Source: Rhizobium sp. Leaf453 (GTDB lineage Bacteria; Pseudomonadota; Alphaproteobacteria; Rhizobiales; Rhizobiaceae). Taken from it: a stretch of 64,000 nt of DNA. The position numbers and the translations under genes are program-made. Location of the stretch: the NCBI RefSeq assembly GCF_001425605.1, contig NZ_LMRG01000012.1:519518-583517 (forward strand), given 5' to 3'. Below the pieces are notes generated by a model. The model was not told where the DNA came from. It searched no databases and saw only the letters and a list, made by a program, of their open reading frames with translations. The number at the start of each line of letters is the position of its first letter. The first letter of the stretch is position 1. Positions 35,956 to 44,140 of the stretch are shown here, in pieces.

Positions 35956-36294
35956 ATGGTTAACCAGAATAGAACGAGGGAGACGGATCTTGTAGATCCG
36001 GCGTTGGCCTTGATCGCGAAATACGGAGATGAAGATCTAGGGTTGGAGATATCAATTCTCGCGCGAAAATTACGCGAACTGGTAAATCCAACCGCAGCAG
36101 ATTTGTTGCCACTCAAGGGACGCAAAGATGATCGTCTAAGTCAGGTTATTCGTAACTTGGTCAGTCATCGGACGCTTGAGAAGAAGGGGCTCGCTACATA
36201 CAGAACTGGAGAATCCCTCGTGAGAGGAAGTTATGTCTTAACGGAAATTGGGAAAGCTTCAGTCAAGAAATCTTGGGCCAATAAGCTCAAGTAA
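35956..36294 (+). CDS. Hypothetical protein, winged-helix-like
   Basis: A 112-residue protein that is less GC-biased in its codons than its neighbours. The pattern LRELVNPTAADLLPLKGRKDDRLSQVIRNLVSHRTLEKKGLATYR... GSYVLTEIGKASVKK reads like a small winged helix with a beta-hairpin wing, as seen at the N-terminus of restriction-related or Mrr-like proteins. The domain call is tentative. A good promoter lies upstream. It is the first gene of a 1.5 kb accessory island. Confidence 0.6.
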   Translation: MVNQNRTRETDLVDPALALIAKYGDEDLGLEISILARKLRELVNPTAADLLPLKGRKDDRLSQVIRNLVSHRTLEKKGLATYRTGESLVRGSYVLTEIGKASVKKSWANKLK

Positions 36295-36349
36295 AATAGG
36301 AGAAAAATTGTGAGGTATAAAAGCAGAAGAGAGTTAGCCGACTGCGCCA

Positions 36350-36517
36350 TTGAGCGCCGTCGTGGTCGGCTATAACAAAAAGGGCCACAAAACTATCGAG
36401 TACCAGTCGATAGATATTGTGACCCGTGGTGTCAGCGGACAAGCCCGAATCCGTTGGACGGATGTACTCGGAATGCCGATATCTGAACCATTTGCATATT
36501 CAGAGTCGCATGTCTGA
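36350..36517 (+). pseudogene. Possible small ORF or gene remnant in the island
   Basis: An open frame reads SAVVVGYNKKGHKTIEYQS... and ends PISEPFAYSESHV before TGA at 36515-36517 (55 codons). Its composition looks like real protein, but the only starts are TTG at 36350 or GTG at 36362, without a good ribosome binding site, and a TAG stands a few codons upstream. It may be the 3' end of a lost gene. Confidence 0.35.
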
Positions 36518-36523
36518 GTCTCC

Positions 36524-36546
36524 GTTTCAAGAGGGCTTCTTGAAAC
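36524..36546. repeat. 9-bp inverted repeat before the 65-residue ORF
   Basis: GTTTCAAGA (36524-36532) and TCTTGAAAC (36538-36546) are exact reverse complements with a 5-nt loop, 15 bp upstream of the next ATG. It could be an operator or a hairpin that ends the preceding remnant. Confidence 0.45.
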
Positions 36547-36561
36547 GAAAGGATCGTTCTC

Positions 36562-36759
36562 ATGAACGATAATGGACAGCCAAGCTATCAGCTCACTTTT
36601 GAAGACGCCGTCGAAATCTGGCTCCGGCACTGGAATGGTGAGTTCCAAAACCGGATTGCTGCCAACTTTGACGTCAATCCGGGCCGCGTGAATGACGTTC
36701 TGAAGGAACGCAAACACATCGGCAGTCGGATCGAAGCGCTTAAAAAGCGAGCCGCATAG
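36562..36759 (+). CDS. Small helix-turn-helix-like protein
   Basis: A 65-residue protein. The segment FEDAVEIWLRHWNGEFQNRIAANFDVNPGRVNDVLKERKHIGSRIEAL has the spacing of a helix-turn-helix: a basic helix, a turn at NPG, and a recognition-like helix VNDVLKER. AAAGGA precedes the ATG by 9 nt. Short proteins of this kind occur scattered in rhizobial genomes and near mobile DNA. A DNA-binding role is inferred. Confidence 0.6.
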   Translation: MNDNGQPSYQLTFEDAVEIWLRHWNGEFQNRIAANFDVNPGRVNDVLKERKHIGSRIEALKKRAA

Positions 36760-36820
36760 CGGCAGGTGACCAGCGTCAACGATGACGCTGGTTTTCTCTC
36801 AACTCAATAGGAATTTTCAA

Positions 36821-37045
36821 ATGACCAAACGTAATCAGCATGTGGTCCCGCATGAAAATGGTTGGGCAGTGAAAGGTGCCGGTTCGGAACGGGCGACAAA
36901 GGTCGTTTCCACGCAAACCGAAGCAATCGGCATTGCGCGCGGTATCGCCCGTAATCAGCAAAGCGAACTGCTGATCCATGGCGAAAACGGCCGCATTCGC
37001 GCCCGTGACTCTTACGGCACTGACCCGTTCCCGCCGAAGGGGTGA
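36821..37045 (+). CDS. DUF2188-like small protein
   Basis: A 74-residue protein of the DUF2188 type: HVVPHENGWAVKGAGSERATKVVSTQTEAIGIARGIARNQQSELLIHGENGRIRARDSYGTDPFPP. The hallmarks are the N-terminal HVVP...GW.V, the helix with A-x2-IA-x-GIA, and the tail GRIR-x-RDSYG-x-DPFPP. The function is unknown; these proteins are common single-gene accessory elements. The ATG at 36821 begins the conserved part. Confidence 0.78.
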   Translation: MTKRNQHVVPHENGWAVKGAGSERATKVVSTQTEAIGIARGIARNQQSELLIHGENGRIRARDSYGTDPFPPKG

Positions 37046-37070
37046 ACAAGCTACCGTGGGGCCTTTGTTT

Positions 37071-37109
37071 CCAGAGATTGCGGGCGTATGGTTTGCTCGT
37101 AATCTCTGG
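37071..37109. promoter_or_regulatory. Inverted repeat upstream of the ccdA-like gene (possible operator)
   Basis: CCAGAGATT (37071-37079) and AATCTCTGG (37101-37109) are exact reverse complements, and the right arm contributes to the GGAG ribosome binding site of the antitoxin gene. CcdA-type antitoxins bind their own promoter, so this palindrome is a candidate operator. Confidence 0.45.
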
Positions 37110-37117
37110 AGATGCCC

Positions 37118-37348
37118 ATGTCCCAGCCTGCCCGCGAATCTGTCAAACTTCGGCTGGACGATGAACTCCTCTCCTTGGCGGACGAATTGAAGATCAACCT
37201 GACGCTGGCGGCGGAGGAGGGGATCAGGCAGGCCGTCAAGGCAGAGCGTGAGCGCCTTTGGCGTATAGAGAATGCCGACGCGATCGCTGCCTGCAACGAA
37301 TATGTCGAACAGAATGGCCTGCCCTTGGCGAAGTATCGTCAATTCTGA
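37118..37348 (+). CDS. Orphan CcdA-like type II antitoxin
   Basis: A 76-residue protein. The N-terminus (ESVKLRLDDELLSLADELKINLTLAAEEGIRQAVKAERERLW) is a ribbon-helix-helix DNA-binding domain, and the C-terminus (NADAIAACNEYVEQNGLPLAKYRQF) is the CcdA toxin-binding tail. The partner ccdB should overlap or follow it, but after the stop only ATG-GCG-GGT-TAG is found and then the convergent LysE gene. The antitoxin is therefore solitary. The ATG at 37118 has a well-spaced GGAG; one at 37112 is too close. Confidence 0.83.
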   Translation: MSQPARESVKLRLDDELLSLADELKINLTLAAEEGIRQAVKAERERLWRIENADAIAACNEYVEQNGLPLAKYRQF

Positions 37349-37394
37349 ATGGCGGGTTAGCTTCCAAACTCTTACGTCCTCCAGAAATCCGCCC

Positions 37395-37979
37395 TCAAAT
37401 CAACCCCAACGAACTCCCCGCCAGGCTTGCCGCAAACAGCAGCATAACGCTGGCGGCGATGCGGCTGAGGAGGGGTGGGAAACCGGCATCACGCTGGCGA
37501 TAGAGGATGGCGGCCCCGGCGCTGAGCCAGATGCTGGCGGCTGAAACGACCAGGATGACGAAGAGGCCGAGCCAGGGCACGACGTTGGCAAGCGTGCCGT
37601 GCGGCACCAGAACCAAGCCGAAAATCAGGGCCTTGGGATTCAGCACCGTGGTGATGAAAACCTGGCGAAAGGTAACCAGCGAAGGGGAGGTTCCGGCTGT
37701 GGCCGGTGGCGTCGTCCAGAGCCGGATTGCGAGCAGCAGGACCCAGACGGCCGAGCAGAGCTTGATCGCCGATGCGGCCAGTGGATGGGCGGCGAGATAG
37801 GGACCGGCGAACGTGACAAGCGGCGTGATCGTCAGGAGATAACCGGAAGCTTCCGCCAGAATGAGCGGCAGGGACCGGCGGAAACCGGCCGATGCGCCGC
37901 CAACCGCAAGCAGTGTGTTCGTCGGGCCGGGTGTCAGCAGAAGCGCGAGCACGGCGGCAATGAAGGCGGGAATGGTCAC
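37395..37979 (-). CDS. LysE/RhtB family amino-acid exporter
   Basis: A 194-residue membrane protein with six predicted helices. The N-terminal PGPTNTLLAVGGASAGFRRSLPLILAEASGY is the LysE signature (PGP with the G-x3-G region), and VFITTVLNPKALIFGLVLVP is the conserved mid-region. The start is probably the GTG at 37979 (VTIPAFIAAVLALLLTPGP) with a CGGAGAA site before it. It likely exports an amino acid or small metabolite. The substrate is unknown. Confidence 0.83.
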   Translation of the reverse strand: MTIPAFIAAVLALLLTPGPTNTLLAVGGASAGFRRSLPLILAEASGYLLTITPLVTFAGPYLAAHPLAASAIKLCSAVWVLLLAIRLWTTPPATAGTSPSLVTFRQVFITTVLNPKALIFGLVLVPHGTLANVVPWLGLFVILVVSAASIWLSAGAAILYRQRDAGFPPLLSRIAASVMLLFAASLAGSSLGLI

Positions 37980-38064
37980 TGTGTTCTCCGAAGGGTCGCG
38001 TCCACCCCTATGATCCGACGGCAATACCCGCCTTGATCCTGCTCAAACTCCGTCCGGTTCCGGC

Positions 38065-38523
38065 TTATCGCGCCGATTGCGCAGCAAATTCGTTGACCAG
38101 TCCTTCATAGGCTTCCATCGGCGGGAAGCTTTCGTAGGAATGCACGGCTGCGGTCGTCGCCCAGGGCAGTCTCTCGCTGGTGAAGGTCTCGATGAAGGGC
38201 GAGAACCAGCTGGCATCGTCCAGCATGGTGGGGCGCAGGTTGACGAACCAGTCCATGCCTTCGGGGCGGGTGAACATCCAGGTCAGGCAATGCGGGCAGA
38301 AATAATGCCGGGTGGCGCCGTGCAGGCCGCCGATCACCGGCTCTCCGGCCGTAACCTCGAAGCCCTCGGCAGGAATGGCGGCGCTCAGCGAATAGGCGCT
38401 GGAGGACATCTTCTGGCAGCCGGTGCAATGGCAGGCCATGGTCAGGATCGGTGGCGCGCTGACCTTCAGCCGCACCTGGCCGCAACGGCAGCCGCCTTCC
38501 ATGGGTGTGTTCAAGACGCTCAT
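38065..38523 (-). CDS. GFA family zinc protein (glutathione-dependent formaldehyde-activating-like)
   Basis: A 152-residue protein with the zinc ligands of the GFA fold: GGCRCGQVRL at residues 10-19, CHCTGCQK around residues 31-38 and YFCPHCLTWMF near residues 74-84. It belongs to the large GFA/CENP-V group; true formaldehyde activation cannot be assumed. It stands alone, transcribed away from the pentapeptide protein gene region. Confidence 0.85.
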   Translation of the reverse strand: MSVLNTPMEGGCRCGQVRLKVSAPPILTMACHCTGCQKMSSSAYSLSAAIPAEGFEVTAGEPVIGGLHGATRHYFCPHCLTWMFTRPEGMDWFVNLRPTMLDDASWFSPFIETFTSERLPWATTAAVHSYESFPPMEAYEGLVNEFAAQSAR

Positions 38524-38627
38524 GATTCGATCCTCCCGATTTTTCGGTCAAACCTAGCGAAGTCGCCACCGATATCCAATGCGGTGTTTCATCGCGCGGG
38601 CCGACCGAAAGAAGCGGCAGGATTGGT

Positions 38628-39371
38628 TCAATCAGAGGCGCAGGGCCAGGTGGTCGGCGTCTTCAGGCCTTCGGGCAGCTTGGTGCTCTCGTCGCCGCAG
38701 GTGAGATCGATCTGGGTCTGATGCAGGCCGGTGGCGGCGGAAAGATCGACGCCCTCGATATGGGTGAGGAACATGAAGGCCTCCTCGAAGTCGATCGGGC
38801 CTTCGAAGGTCACGCCGTTGAAATTGGCGCGGGAGAGGTTGGCGACGGAAAACTTGGCGCCGGTGAGGACCGCGCCCTTGAAATTGACCCGGCCGAGTTC
38901 TGCCTTGGAGAAATCCGCGCCTGACAGTTGGGCGCCGCTCATGTCCGTCCGCTGAAGCTCGGCGCCAACGAATGAGGCGCCATTGGCGATGATATTGGCA
39001 AAGCTCGAGCGATAGGCCTCGACATGGCCGAAATTCGCCTTTTCCGCCTTGGCGCCGGCGAGCCATGCCCTGACGAGGGTAGCCTTTTCCAAGTTCGCCG
39101 AGGCAAGGTTGGAGCCGCTGAGATCGGTCAGCGAAAAATCGGTGCCAGCGAGATTGGCGCCTTCGAGTTCGCTCGCCGACAGCATCAGGTTCTTCTTGCT
39201 GCATTCGCTCCAGTCGAGCGCAGGTTCAGGCGTGCTGCCGCAGGACGCTGCCATGACCGGCGAGGACAGGGTAAATGCGAAAGCCGAAAACAGGCCGAGC
39301 GCGAGAAACCGGGATGCTGCCCGGTGCCGTAGTGTCGGTTGGCCATTGCGCCTGTCAGAATGGATCGTCAT
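38628..39371 (-). CDS. Exported pentapeptide repeat protein
   Basis: A 247-residue protein. A signal peptide spans about residues 20-42 (FLALGLFSAFAFTLSSPVMAA). From about residue 66 to 200 the chain follows the A(D/N)LxX pentapeptide pattern (ELEGANLAGTDFSLTDLSGSNLASANL... AVLTGAKFSVANLSRANFNGV), which builds a right-handed quadrilateral beta-helix. Two short Cys pairs may be disulfides. The function is unknown. The start at 39371 is chosen; longer in-frame starts up to 39494 exist. Confidence 0.78.
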   Translation of the reverse strand: MTIHSDRRNGQPTLRHRAASRFLALGLFSAFAFTLSSPVMAASCGSTPEPALDWSECSKKNLMLSASELEGANLAGTDFSLTDLSGSNLASANLEKATLVRAWLAGAKAEKANFGHVEAYRSSFANIIANGASFVGAELQRTDMSGAQLSGADFSKAELGRVNFKGAVLTGAKFSVANLSRANFNGVTFEGPIDFEEAFMFLTHIEGVDLSAATGLHQTQIDLTCGDESTKLPEGLKTPTTWPCASD

Positions 39372-39503
39372 CCGTTTGCTCCGCCTCCAGCTGGCCCGCC
39401 TCATTCCGGCAGGTTCCTCTTCGCGTTGTTCCTGTAACGCCCAGCTCTCTCGATACATAGGATGGTTGATGCCGGGCGCAAATGGCTCTGACACATTTAT
39501 ATG

Positions 39504-40256
39504 TCAGGCGCTTGCCCCGGCGATCGCGCGAGAGTCGCTTTCGACTGCTTTTTCGTTGCGGATCGTCCGGACCCAGGCGCGCGCCAGCGTCAGGCCGGTC
39601 GCATCGGACTTTTCGGCGTGTTTCGCTGCATGCTCCGGATAGCGCTCCAGCCAGTGCGGATCGATCCCGTTGATCTGGTCCTCGAAAATGCGCTTCCAGT
39701 TTTCGACCACCTGCGTGCCGGCCTCGAAATGAAACTGCATGCCATAGGCCGCGCGACCGACGCGAAATGCCTGGTTGGCGACAGCTGGATTCGCAGCGAG
39801 ATGGACGGCACTGGGCGGCAGGGTGAAGCTGTCGGAATGCCATTCGAAGCTCGGGAACGCTTCGCCCGCTGCGCTCAACACGGGGTCGGCCCGGCCTTCT
39901 TCTGTCAGCTCGACGCCGTGCCAGCCGAATTCGCGGGTTTTGCCCAGAAGATTGTCTCCGCCATGCGCCCGGGCCAGAAGCTGGCTGCCGAGGCAGATAC
40001 CGAGCACCGACTTGTCGGTCTGCGTGAAGGCGTGCATCAGTTTGGCAAGATGCGGTAGATAGGGATGGATATGGTCATCGACGGCACTCTGCTCGCCGCC
40101 GAGCACGACCAGCGCATCGTGGTCGCCGGCATCGGAAGGGAGTGCGTCGCCGCTGAACGGCCGGCGCAGGTCGATCTCCGCCCCGGCCTCCTCAAGCGCC
40201 ACGCCAACCTGCCCGAGGTCGGAATGGAGCATGTTTTCCACCACCAGAACCCGCAT
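39504..40256 (-). CDS. Class I glutamine amidotransferase-like protein
   Basis: A 250-residue protein with the class I GATase triad: Cys88 in GICLGSQLLA, and His176 and Glu178 in YGMQFHFEAG. It resembles GMP-synthase-like stand-alone amidotransferases. The N-terminus MRVLVVENMLHSDLGQVGVALEEAG is the usual first strand and helix. It has no synthase partner in the neighbourhood; it may act on gamma-glutamyl compounds. It is divergent from the rbfA operon. Confidence 0.84.
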   Translation of the reverse strand: MRVLVVENMLHSDLGQVGVALEEAGAEIDLRRPFSGDALPSDAGDHDALVVLGGEQSAVDDHIHPYLPHLAKLMHAFTQTDKSVLGICLGSQLLARAHGGDNLLGKTREFGWHGVELTEEGRADPVLSAAGEAFPSFEWHSDSFTLPPSAVHLAANPAVANQAFRVGRAAYGMQFHFEAGTQVVENWKRIFEDQINGIDPHWLERYPEHAAKHAEKSDATGLTLARAWVRTIRNEKAVESDSRAIAGASA

Positions 40257-40442
40257 ATGCCCTCCGTCCGCTTTACCGATTCCCGGGAATTGATCATGCC
40301 AGCGGGGTGCTTTCAAGGGTTTTTCGGCACTTTAGGCGCTGCTTTGCCGCTCCAAAAGCCCGCAAGTCTTGACCTTTGGGCCTGAAAGTAGCATTGGACC
40401 GCCTTGGTCGCGTTCGATGAAACGCCAGACAGCGGAAAAACC

Positions 40443-40847
40443 ATGAGCAAAGTGACATCCTCTGCCCCCTCGCAGCGTATGCTGAGGGTCGGCGAACAGG
40501 TACGTGCAGGCCTGACCCAGGTTCTGCAGCGCGGAGAAGTGCGCGACCCGGTGATCGAGAAGACGGTGATCTCGATTTCTGAAGTGCGCATGTCGACCGA
40601 TCTCAGGGTCGCCACGGCCTTCGTGACACCGCTCGGCGTGGCGGATCATTCGGCGACGATCGAGGCATTGAACCGCAATGCCAAGTTCATTCGCGGCCGG
40701 CTCGGCCCGCATTTGCGCCAGCTGAAGTATATGCCGGAGATCCGTTTCAAGGATGATACCAGCTTCGACAATTACAAGAAGATCGACGAGTTGCTGCGGT
40801 CGCCCGAGGTCATGCGCGACCTGAAGGACGAAGACGGCGACACCTAA
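40443..40847 (+). CDS. rbfA: Ribosome-binding factor A
   Basis: A 134-residue KH-like protein ([45 protein letters not shown]... [25 protein letters not shown]). RbfA helps mature the 16S rRNA 5' end and the 30S subunit, notably in the cold. The ATG at 40443 begins the conserved part. Its stop TAA shares a base with the next ATG (TAATG), so the downstream ORF and truB follow in one operon. Confidence 0.95.
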   Translation: MSKVTSSAPSQRMLRVGEQVRAGLTQVLQRGEVRDPVIEKTVISISEVRMSTDLRVATAFVTPLGVADHSATIEALNRNAKFIRGRLGPHLRQLKYMPEIRFKDDTSFDNYKKIDELLRSPEVMRDLKDEDGDT

Positions 40848-41302
40848 TGGCCAAGCATATTTCCCTGGATGAAATGAACGGCTGGCCGTTCGAGCAGCGC
40901 CAGACCTTCTATCGCAACGGACTGGCGCGCTTCGACAATGCCGAGGCCGTGCGGCTGGTCGAGATGATGGTCGCGTCCGGCCTGCCGTTTCGTCGCGGCA
41001 AGGAGGTCGCCCATGGCGACCGCGAGATGAAGGCGCTCGAAGCCATCGTCTATTCGCCCTATAATGAAAAGCTGCTGCTTGAGGCCGCGGCCTCCGGCAA
41101 GCCGCCGCTCGGCGTCATCGAGCCCCTCATGGTCGAGGAGCTCGGTGAGGATTACCGCATCGACAATGGCGCGACGATTGCGGCCGGATATCTCATCGCC
41201 CGGCGGCTTTACGCGCTCGGGTTCGAGAAGGGCAACAGCCAGAAAATGCCGGATGGCAGCGTGGCGAAGACAGCCGCGACGTTTCGCAAAAAAAGAGCCT
41301 GA
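40847..41302 (+). CDS. Hypothetical protein in the rbfA-truB operon
   Basis: A 151-residue soluble protein that I do not recognise. It begins [41 protein letters not shown] and ends with a basic tail (KTAATFRKKRA). It overlaps rbfA by one base and ends 3 nt before truB, so it is firmly inside a translation-related operon. A role in RNA or ribosome maturation is inferred from position only. Confidence 0.75.
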   Translation: MAKHISLDEMNGWPFEQRQTFYRNGLARFDNAEAVRLVEMMVASGLPFRRGKEVAHGDREMKALEAIVYSPYNEKLLLEAAASGKPPLGVIEPLMVEELGEDYRIDNGATIAAGYLIARRLYALGFEKGNSQKMPDGSVAKTAATFRKKRA

Positions 41303-41305
41303 GAC

Positions 41306-42241
41306 ATGTCAAAACCCCGCAAGCCCAAGGGCCGTCCGATTTCCGGCTGGCTGATCCTCGACAAGCCGCTGGATTTCGGCTCGACGGAAGCCGTGTCGAA
41401 GATCAAGTGGCTGTTCAAGGCACAGAAGGCCGGGCATGCCGGCACGCTCGATCCGCTCGCCTCCGGCATGCTGCCGATCGCGCTGGGCGATGCGACCAAG
41501 ACCGTGCCTTACGTGATGGACGGCCGCAAGATTTATGAATTCACCGTCGCCTGGGGCGAGGAGCGCTCGACCGACGACCTCGAAGGCGAAGTCGTGCAGT
41601 CCTCCGATATCCGCCCGACGGAAGAGGATATCCGCGCGCTCTTGCCAAGATATACCGGCGTGATCAGCCAGGTGCCGCCGCAGTTCTCGGCGATCAAGAT
41701 CGATGGCAACCGCGCCTATGATCTGGCCCGCGAAGGCGAGACCGTCGAAATCCCGGCCCGCGAGGTCGAGGTCTTCCGACTGTCGCTGCTCGGCTGCACG
41801 CCCAACATGGCGCATTTCGAGATCGAGTGCGGCAAGGGAACCTATGTGCGCTCGCTCGCCCGCGATTTCGGCCGTGATCTCGGCTGTTTCGGTCATATCG
41901 CTTCGCTGCGCCGCAGCTTCGTGGCGCCTTTTGCGGAAGAGGCTATGGTGCCGCTCGCTGATCTCGTGGCACTGGAGAAGATCGAGAGCGATGAGGAGCG
42001 TCTGGAGGCGCTTGACGCTTTCCTGATCGATACCGGCGAGGCGCTGTCCAACCTGCCGCATATCGCGATCACCGACGACCAGGCGCACCGCCTGAAAATG
42101 GGCAATCCGATCATCCTGCGCGGCCGTGACGCGCCGGCTTCCGAGCCGGAAGCCTATGCGACCTCGCGTGGCAAGCTGATCGCCATCGGCGAGATCGGCG
42201 AAGGTGAGTTCCGTCCCAAGCGGGTCTTCGCCACCGGTTGA
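41306..42241 (+). CDS. truB: tRNA pseudouridine(55) synthase
   Basis: A 311-residue enzyme. The catalytic motif [14 protein letters not shown] places the nucleophilic Asp at residue 49. The N-terminal [25 protein letters not shown] is standard, and [23 protein letters not shown] and [16 protein letters not shown] are further TruB blocks. The C-terminal PUA-like part is present. It makes pseudouridine 55 in the T loop of tRNAs. It is the last gene of the rbfA operon. Confidence 0.96.
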   Translation: MSKPRKPKGRPISGWLILDKPLDFGSTEAVSKIKWLFKAQKAGHAGTLDPLASGMLPIALGDATKTVPYVMDGRKIYEFTVAWGEERSTDDLEGEVVQSSDIRPTEEDIRALLPRYTGVISQVPPQFSAIKIDGNRAYDLAREGETVEIPAREVEVFRLSLLGCTPNMAHFEIECGKGTYVRSLARDFGRDLGCFGHIASLRRSFVAPFAEEAMVPLADLVALEKIESDEERLEALDAFLIDTGEALSNLPHIAITDDQAHRLKMGNPIILRGRDAPASEPEAYATSRGKLIAIGEIGEGEFRPKRVFATG

Positions 42242-42379
42242 AATCCGGCCGGACTCCCATAGGTTCCTGCTCACGGCATCGGTTGCCTTACCGAAACCGC
42301 TGGCGCATGTTCGGGTCCATCATCGGGATTCGCGCCAATATCCGGGCTGCATTGTGTCCGGATGCCCGGGTCGGGGGTA

Positions 42380-44095
42380 ATGGATGAGGGACGCTTGAGC
42401 GAAGGAATCGAGAAACACACCAGGTCGGTCACTCCCTGGAGATTGCGGCTGCGCGCCCGGTTGCGGCGCCCCCTGTCTTTCTATCTGACTGCCCTGCTGT
42501 CTGCTGCTATTGTACCCTCCTTCATCTTCTCGGTCATCATCCTGAAGCGTAGTACCGACGAGCAGGAACGTGTTGTCACATCCCTGCTCAAAGCATCGAC
42601 AGGATCGGTGACTCGGGTCGTCGAGCGCGATATCGACGGCATGCTGACCACGCTAAAAGTGCTATCGACGGACAGCACGGTCGAAGCGTCGCGACTGGAG
42701 GCGTTCTACCAGCGGGCGTCCTCGGCGCTTGCCGGCACCGATTCCAACCTGCTCGTGATCGACCGCGCTCACAATCAACTCTTCAATACCCGTGTCCCCT
42801 TCGGAGCCCAGCTTGCGAAGGCCTCGGACCCGACATCGATCGAGGGAGCCTTCACGAAAGGCGAGCCTCTGATTTCGAACGTGTTCTTTGGAAAGACCGC
42901 GCAGAAATGGGTCTATAACGTCTATCTTCCCATCCTGACCCCGCAGGGCAACAACGATTACCTGCTGACGCTGACACAGGATGCCAGCAGCATGACCAAG
43001 GCCGTCAATCGGGATGTCCTGTCGCCGGGCTGGAATGCAGCGCTCATCGATGGGGCGGGTAATGTCATCGCCTCGTCCGTTGCGGACATGCCGGTGGGCA
43101 AGCCGTTTTTCATGAGCATCGTGCCGGCGCTGCGCGTCGGCATCGGCGAGGCGGTTCACGATGGCGTCGAATATCGGACCGTAACGGAATTCTCGCTGCT
43201 GACCGGCTGGAAGGTCATCGCCTGGGCCAAGAGTTCCGATGTCGATGCGCCGGCGCTGTGGTCTTATGTCTGGCTGTCGCTGGGTGGGCTGTTGTTTGCC
43301 GGCATAGCGATTGCCGGATCCGCCGCGATCGCACGCTTCCTTGCGCAAGGCGTCAAGCTGCTTGCAAAGGATGCGCATCTTCTGGGGCAAGGGCGGCCGA
43401 TCGCGCCACGCAAGCACATCATCGCCGAGATCGAGACCGTTTCCACCGCATTGTCCGATGCTTCGCAGGCGCGCCGCAAGGCCGAAAACGAGATCCGCTT
43501 CCTGATGCGCGAGGTGGCACACCGTTCGAAAAACCAGCTGACCGTCATCCAGTCGATGCTCAACCAGTCGTTCGGGGCGGCCGAAAGCCGGGTGGATTTC
43601 GCCGAGACCTTCCGCAAGCGCATCGCCGGCCTCGCCCGATCCACCGATCTGATGATCGCCAACGCGGCCCAGGGCGTCGATTTTCACGAATTGGCGCAGA
43701 ACCAGTTGCAGCCGTTCGTGCCCGACGATCCTGAGCGGGTGCGCCTGTCCGGCCCGCCCGTGCGCCTGGATGCGCAGGTTTCGCAGACACTCGGCATGGC
43801 GCTGCACGAACTGGCCACCAACGCGACAAAATATGGTGCGCTGGCAAACGGCCGGGGCGTCGTCGATCTTCGCTGGTCGATCTCCGAGGGCGCTTTTCTC
43901 ATTGTCTGGAAGGAAACCGGCGCGGATATTGCCGCGGATGCGCCGGCGCCGCGAAAGGGGTTTGGCACGATGGTGCTGGAGCGTATGCTGGGGATGGCGC
44001 TGGACGCCAAGCTGGAGCGGATCATGCACCCCGACGGGATCGAATGGCGGGTGAGGATTTCGGAGGAGAAGCTGAATGCCAACCTTTCGGCCTAG
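42380..44095 (+). CDS. HWE/HisKA_2-type sensor histidine kinase
   Basis: A 571-residue membrane kinase. One helix near residues 31-52 (FYLTALLSAAIVPSFIFSVIIL) and another near 295-315 enclose a periplasmic double-Cache-like sensor. The phospho-acceptor is His381 in LMREVAHRSKNQLTVIQSML, and the ATPase domain has ALHELATNATKYGAL and a C-terminal G box (KGFGTMVLERML). This is the rhizobial HWE/HisKA_2 class. No response regulator is adjacent. GGGGG precedes the ATG at 42380; one at 42362 is possible. Confidence 0.88.
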   Translation: MDEGRLSEGIEKHTRSVTPWRLRLRARLRRPLSFYLTALLSAAIVPSFIFSVIILKRSTDEQERVVTSLLKASTGSVTRVVERDIDGMLTTLKVLSTDSTVEASRLEAFYQRASSALAGTDSNLLVIDRAHNQLFNTRVPFGAQLAKASDPTSIEGAFTKGEPLISNVFFGKTAQKWVYNVYLPILTPQGNNDYLLTLTQDASSMTKAVNRDVLSPGWNAALIDGAGNVIASSVADMPVGKPFFMSIVPALRVGIGEAVHDGVEYRTVTEFSLLTGWKVIAWAKSSDVDAPALWSYVWLSLGGLLFAGIAIAGSAAIARFLAQGVKLLAKDAHLLGQGRPIAPRKHIIAEIETVSTALSDASQARRKAENEIRFLMREVAHRSKNQLTVIQSMLNQSFGAAESRVDFAETFRKRIAGLARSTDLMIANAAQGVDFHELAQNQLQPFVPDDPERVRLSGPPVRLDAQVSQTLGMALHELATNATKYGALANGRGVVDLRWSISEGAFLIVWKETGADIAADAPAPRKGFGTMVLERMLGMALDAKLERIMHPDGIEWRVRISEEKLNANLSA

Positions 44096-44140
44096 CGACC
44101 CCGAAGCGACCAGCACGGGTCGTGACATGGAGGAATGCTG

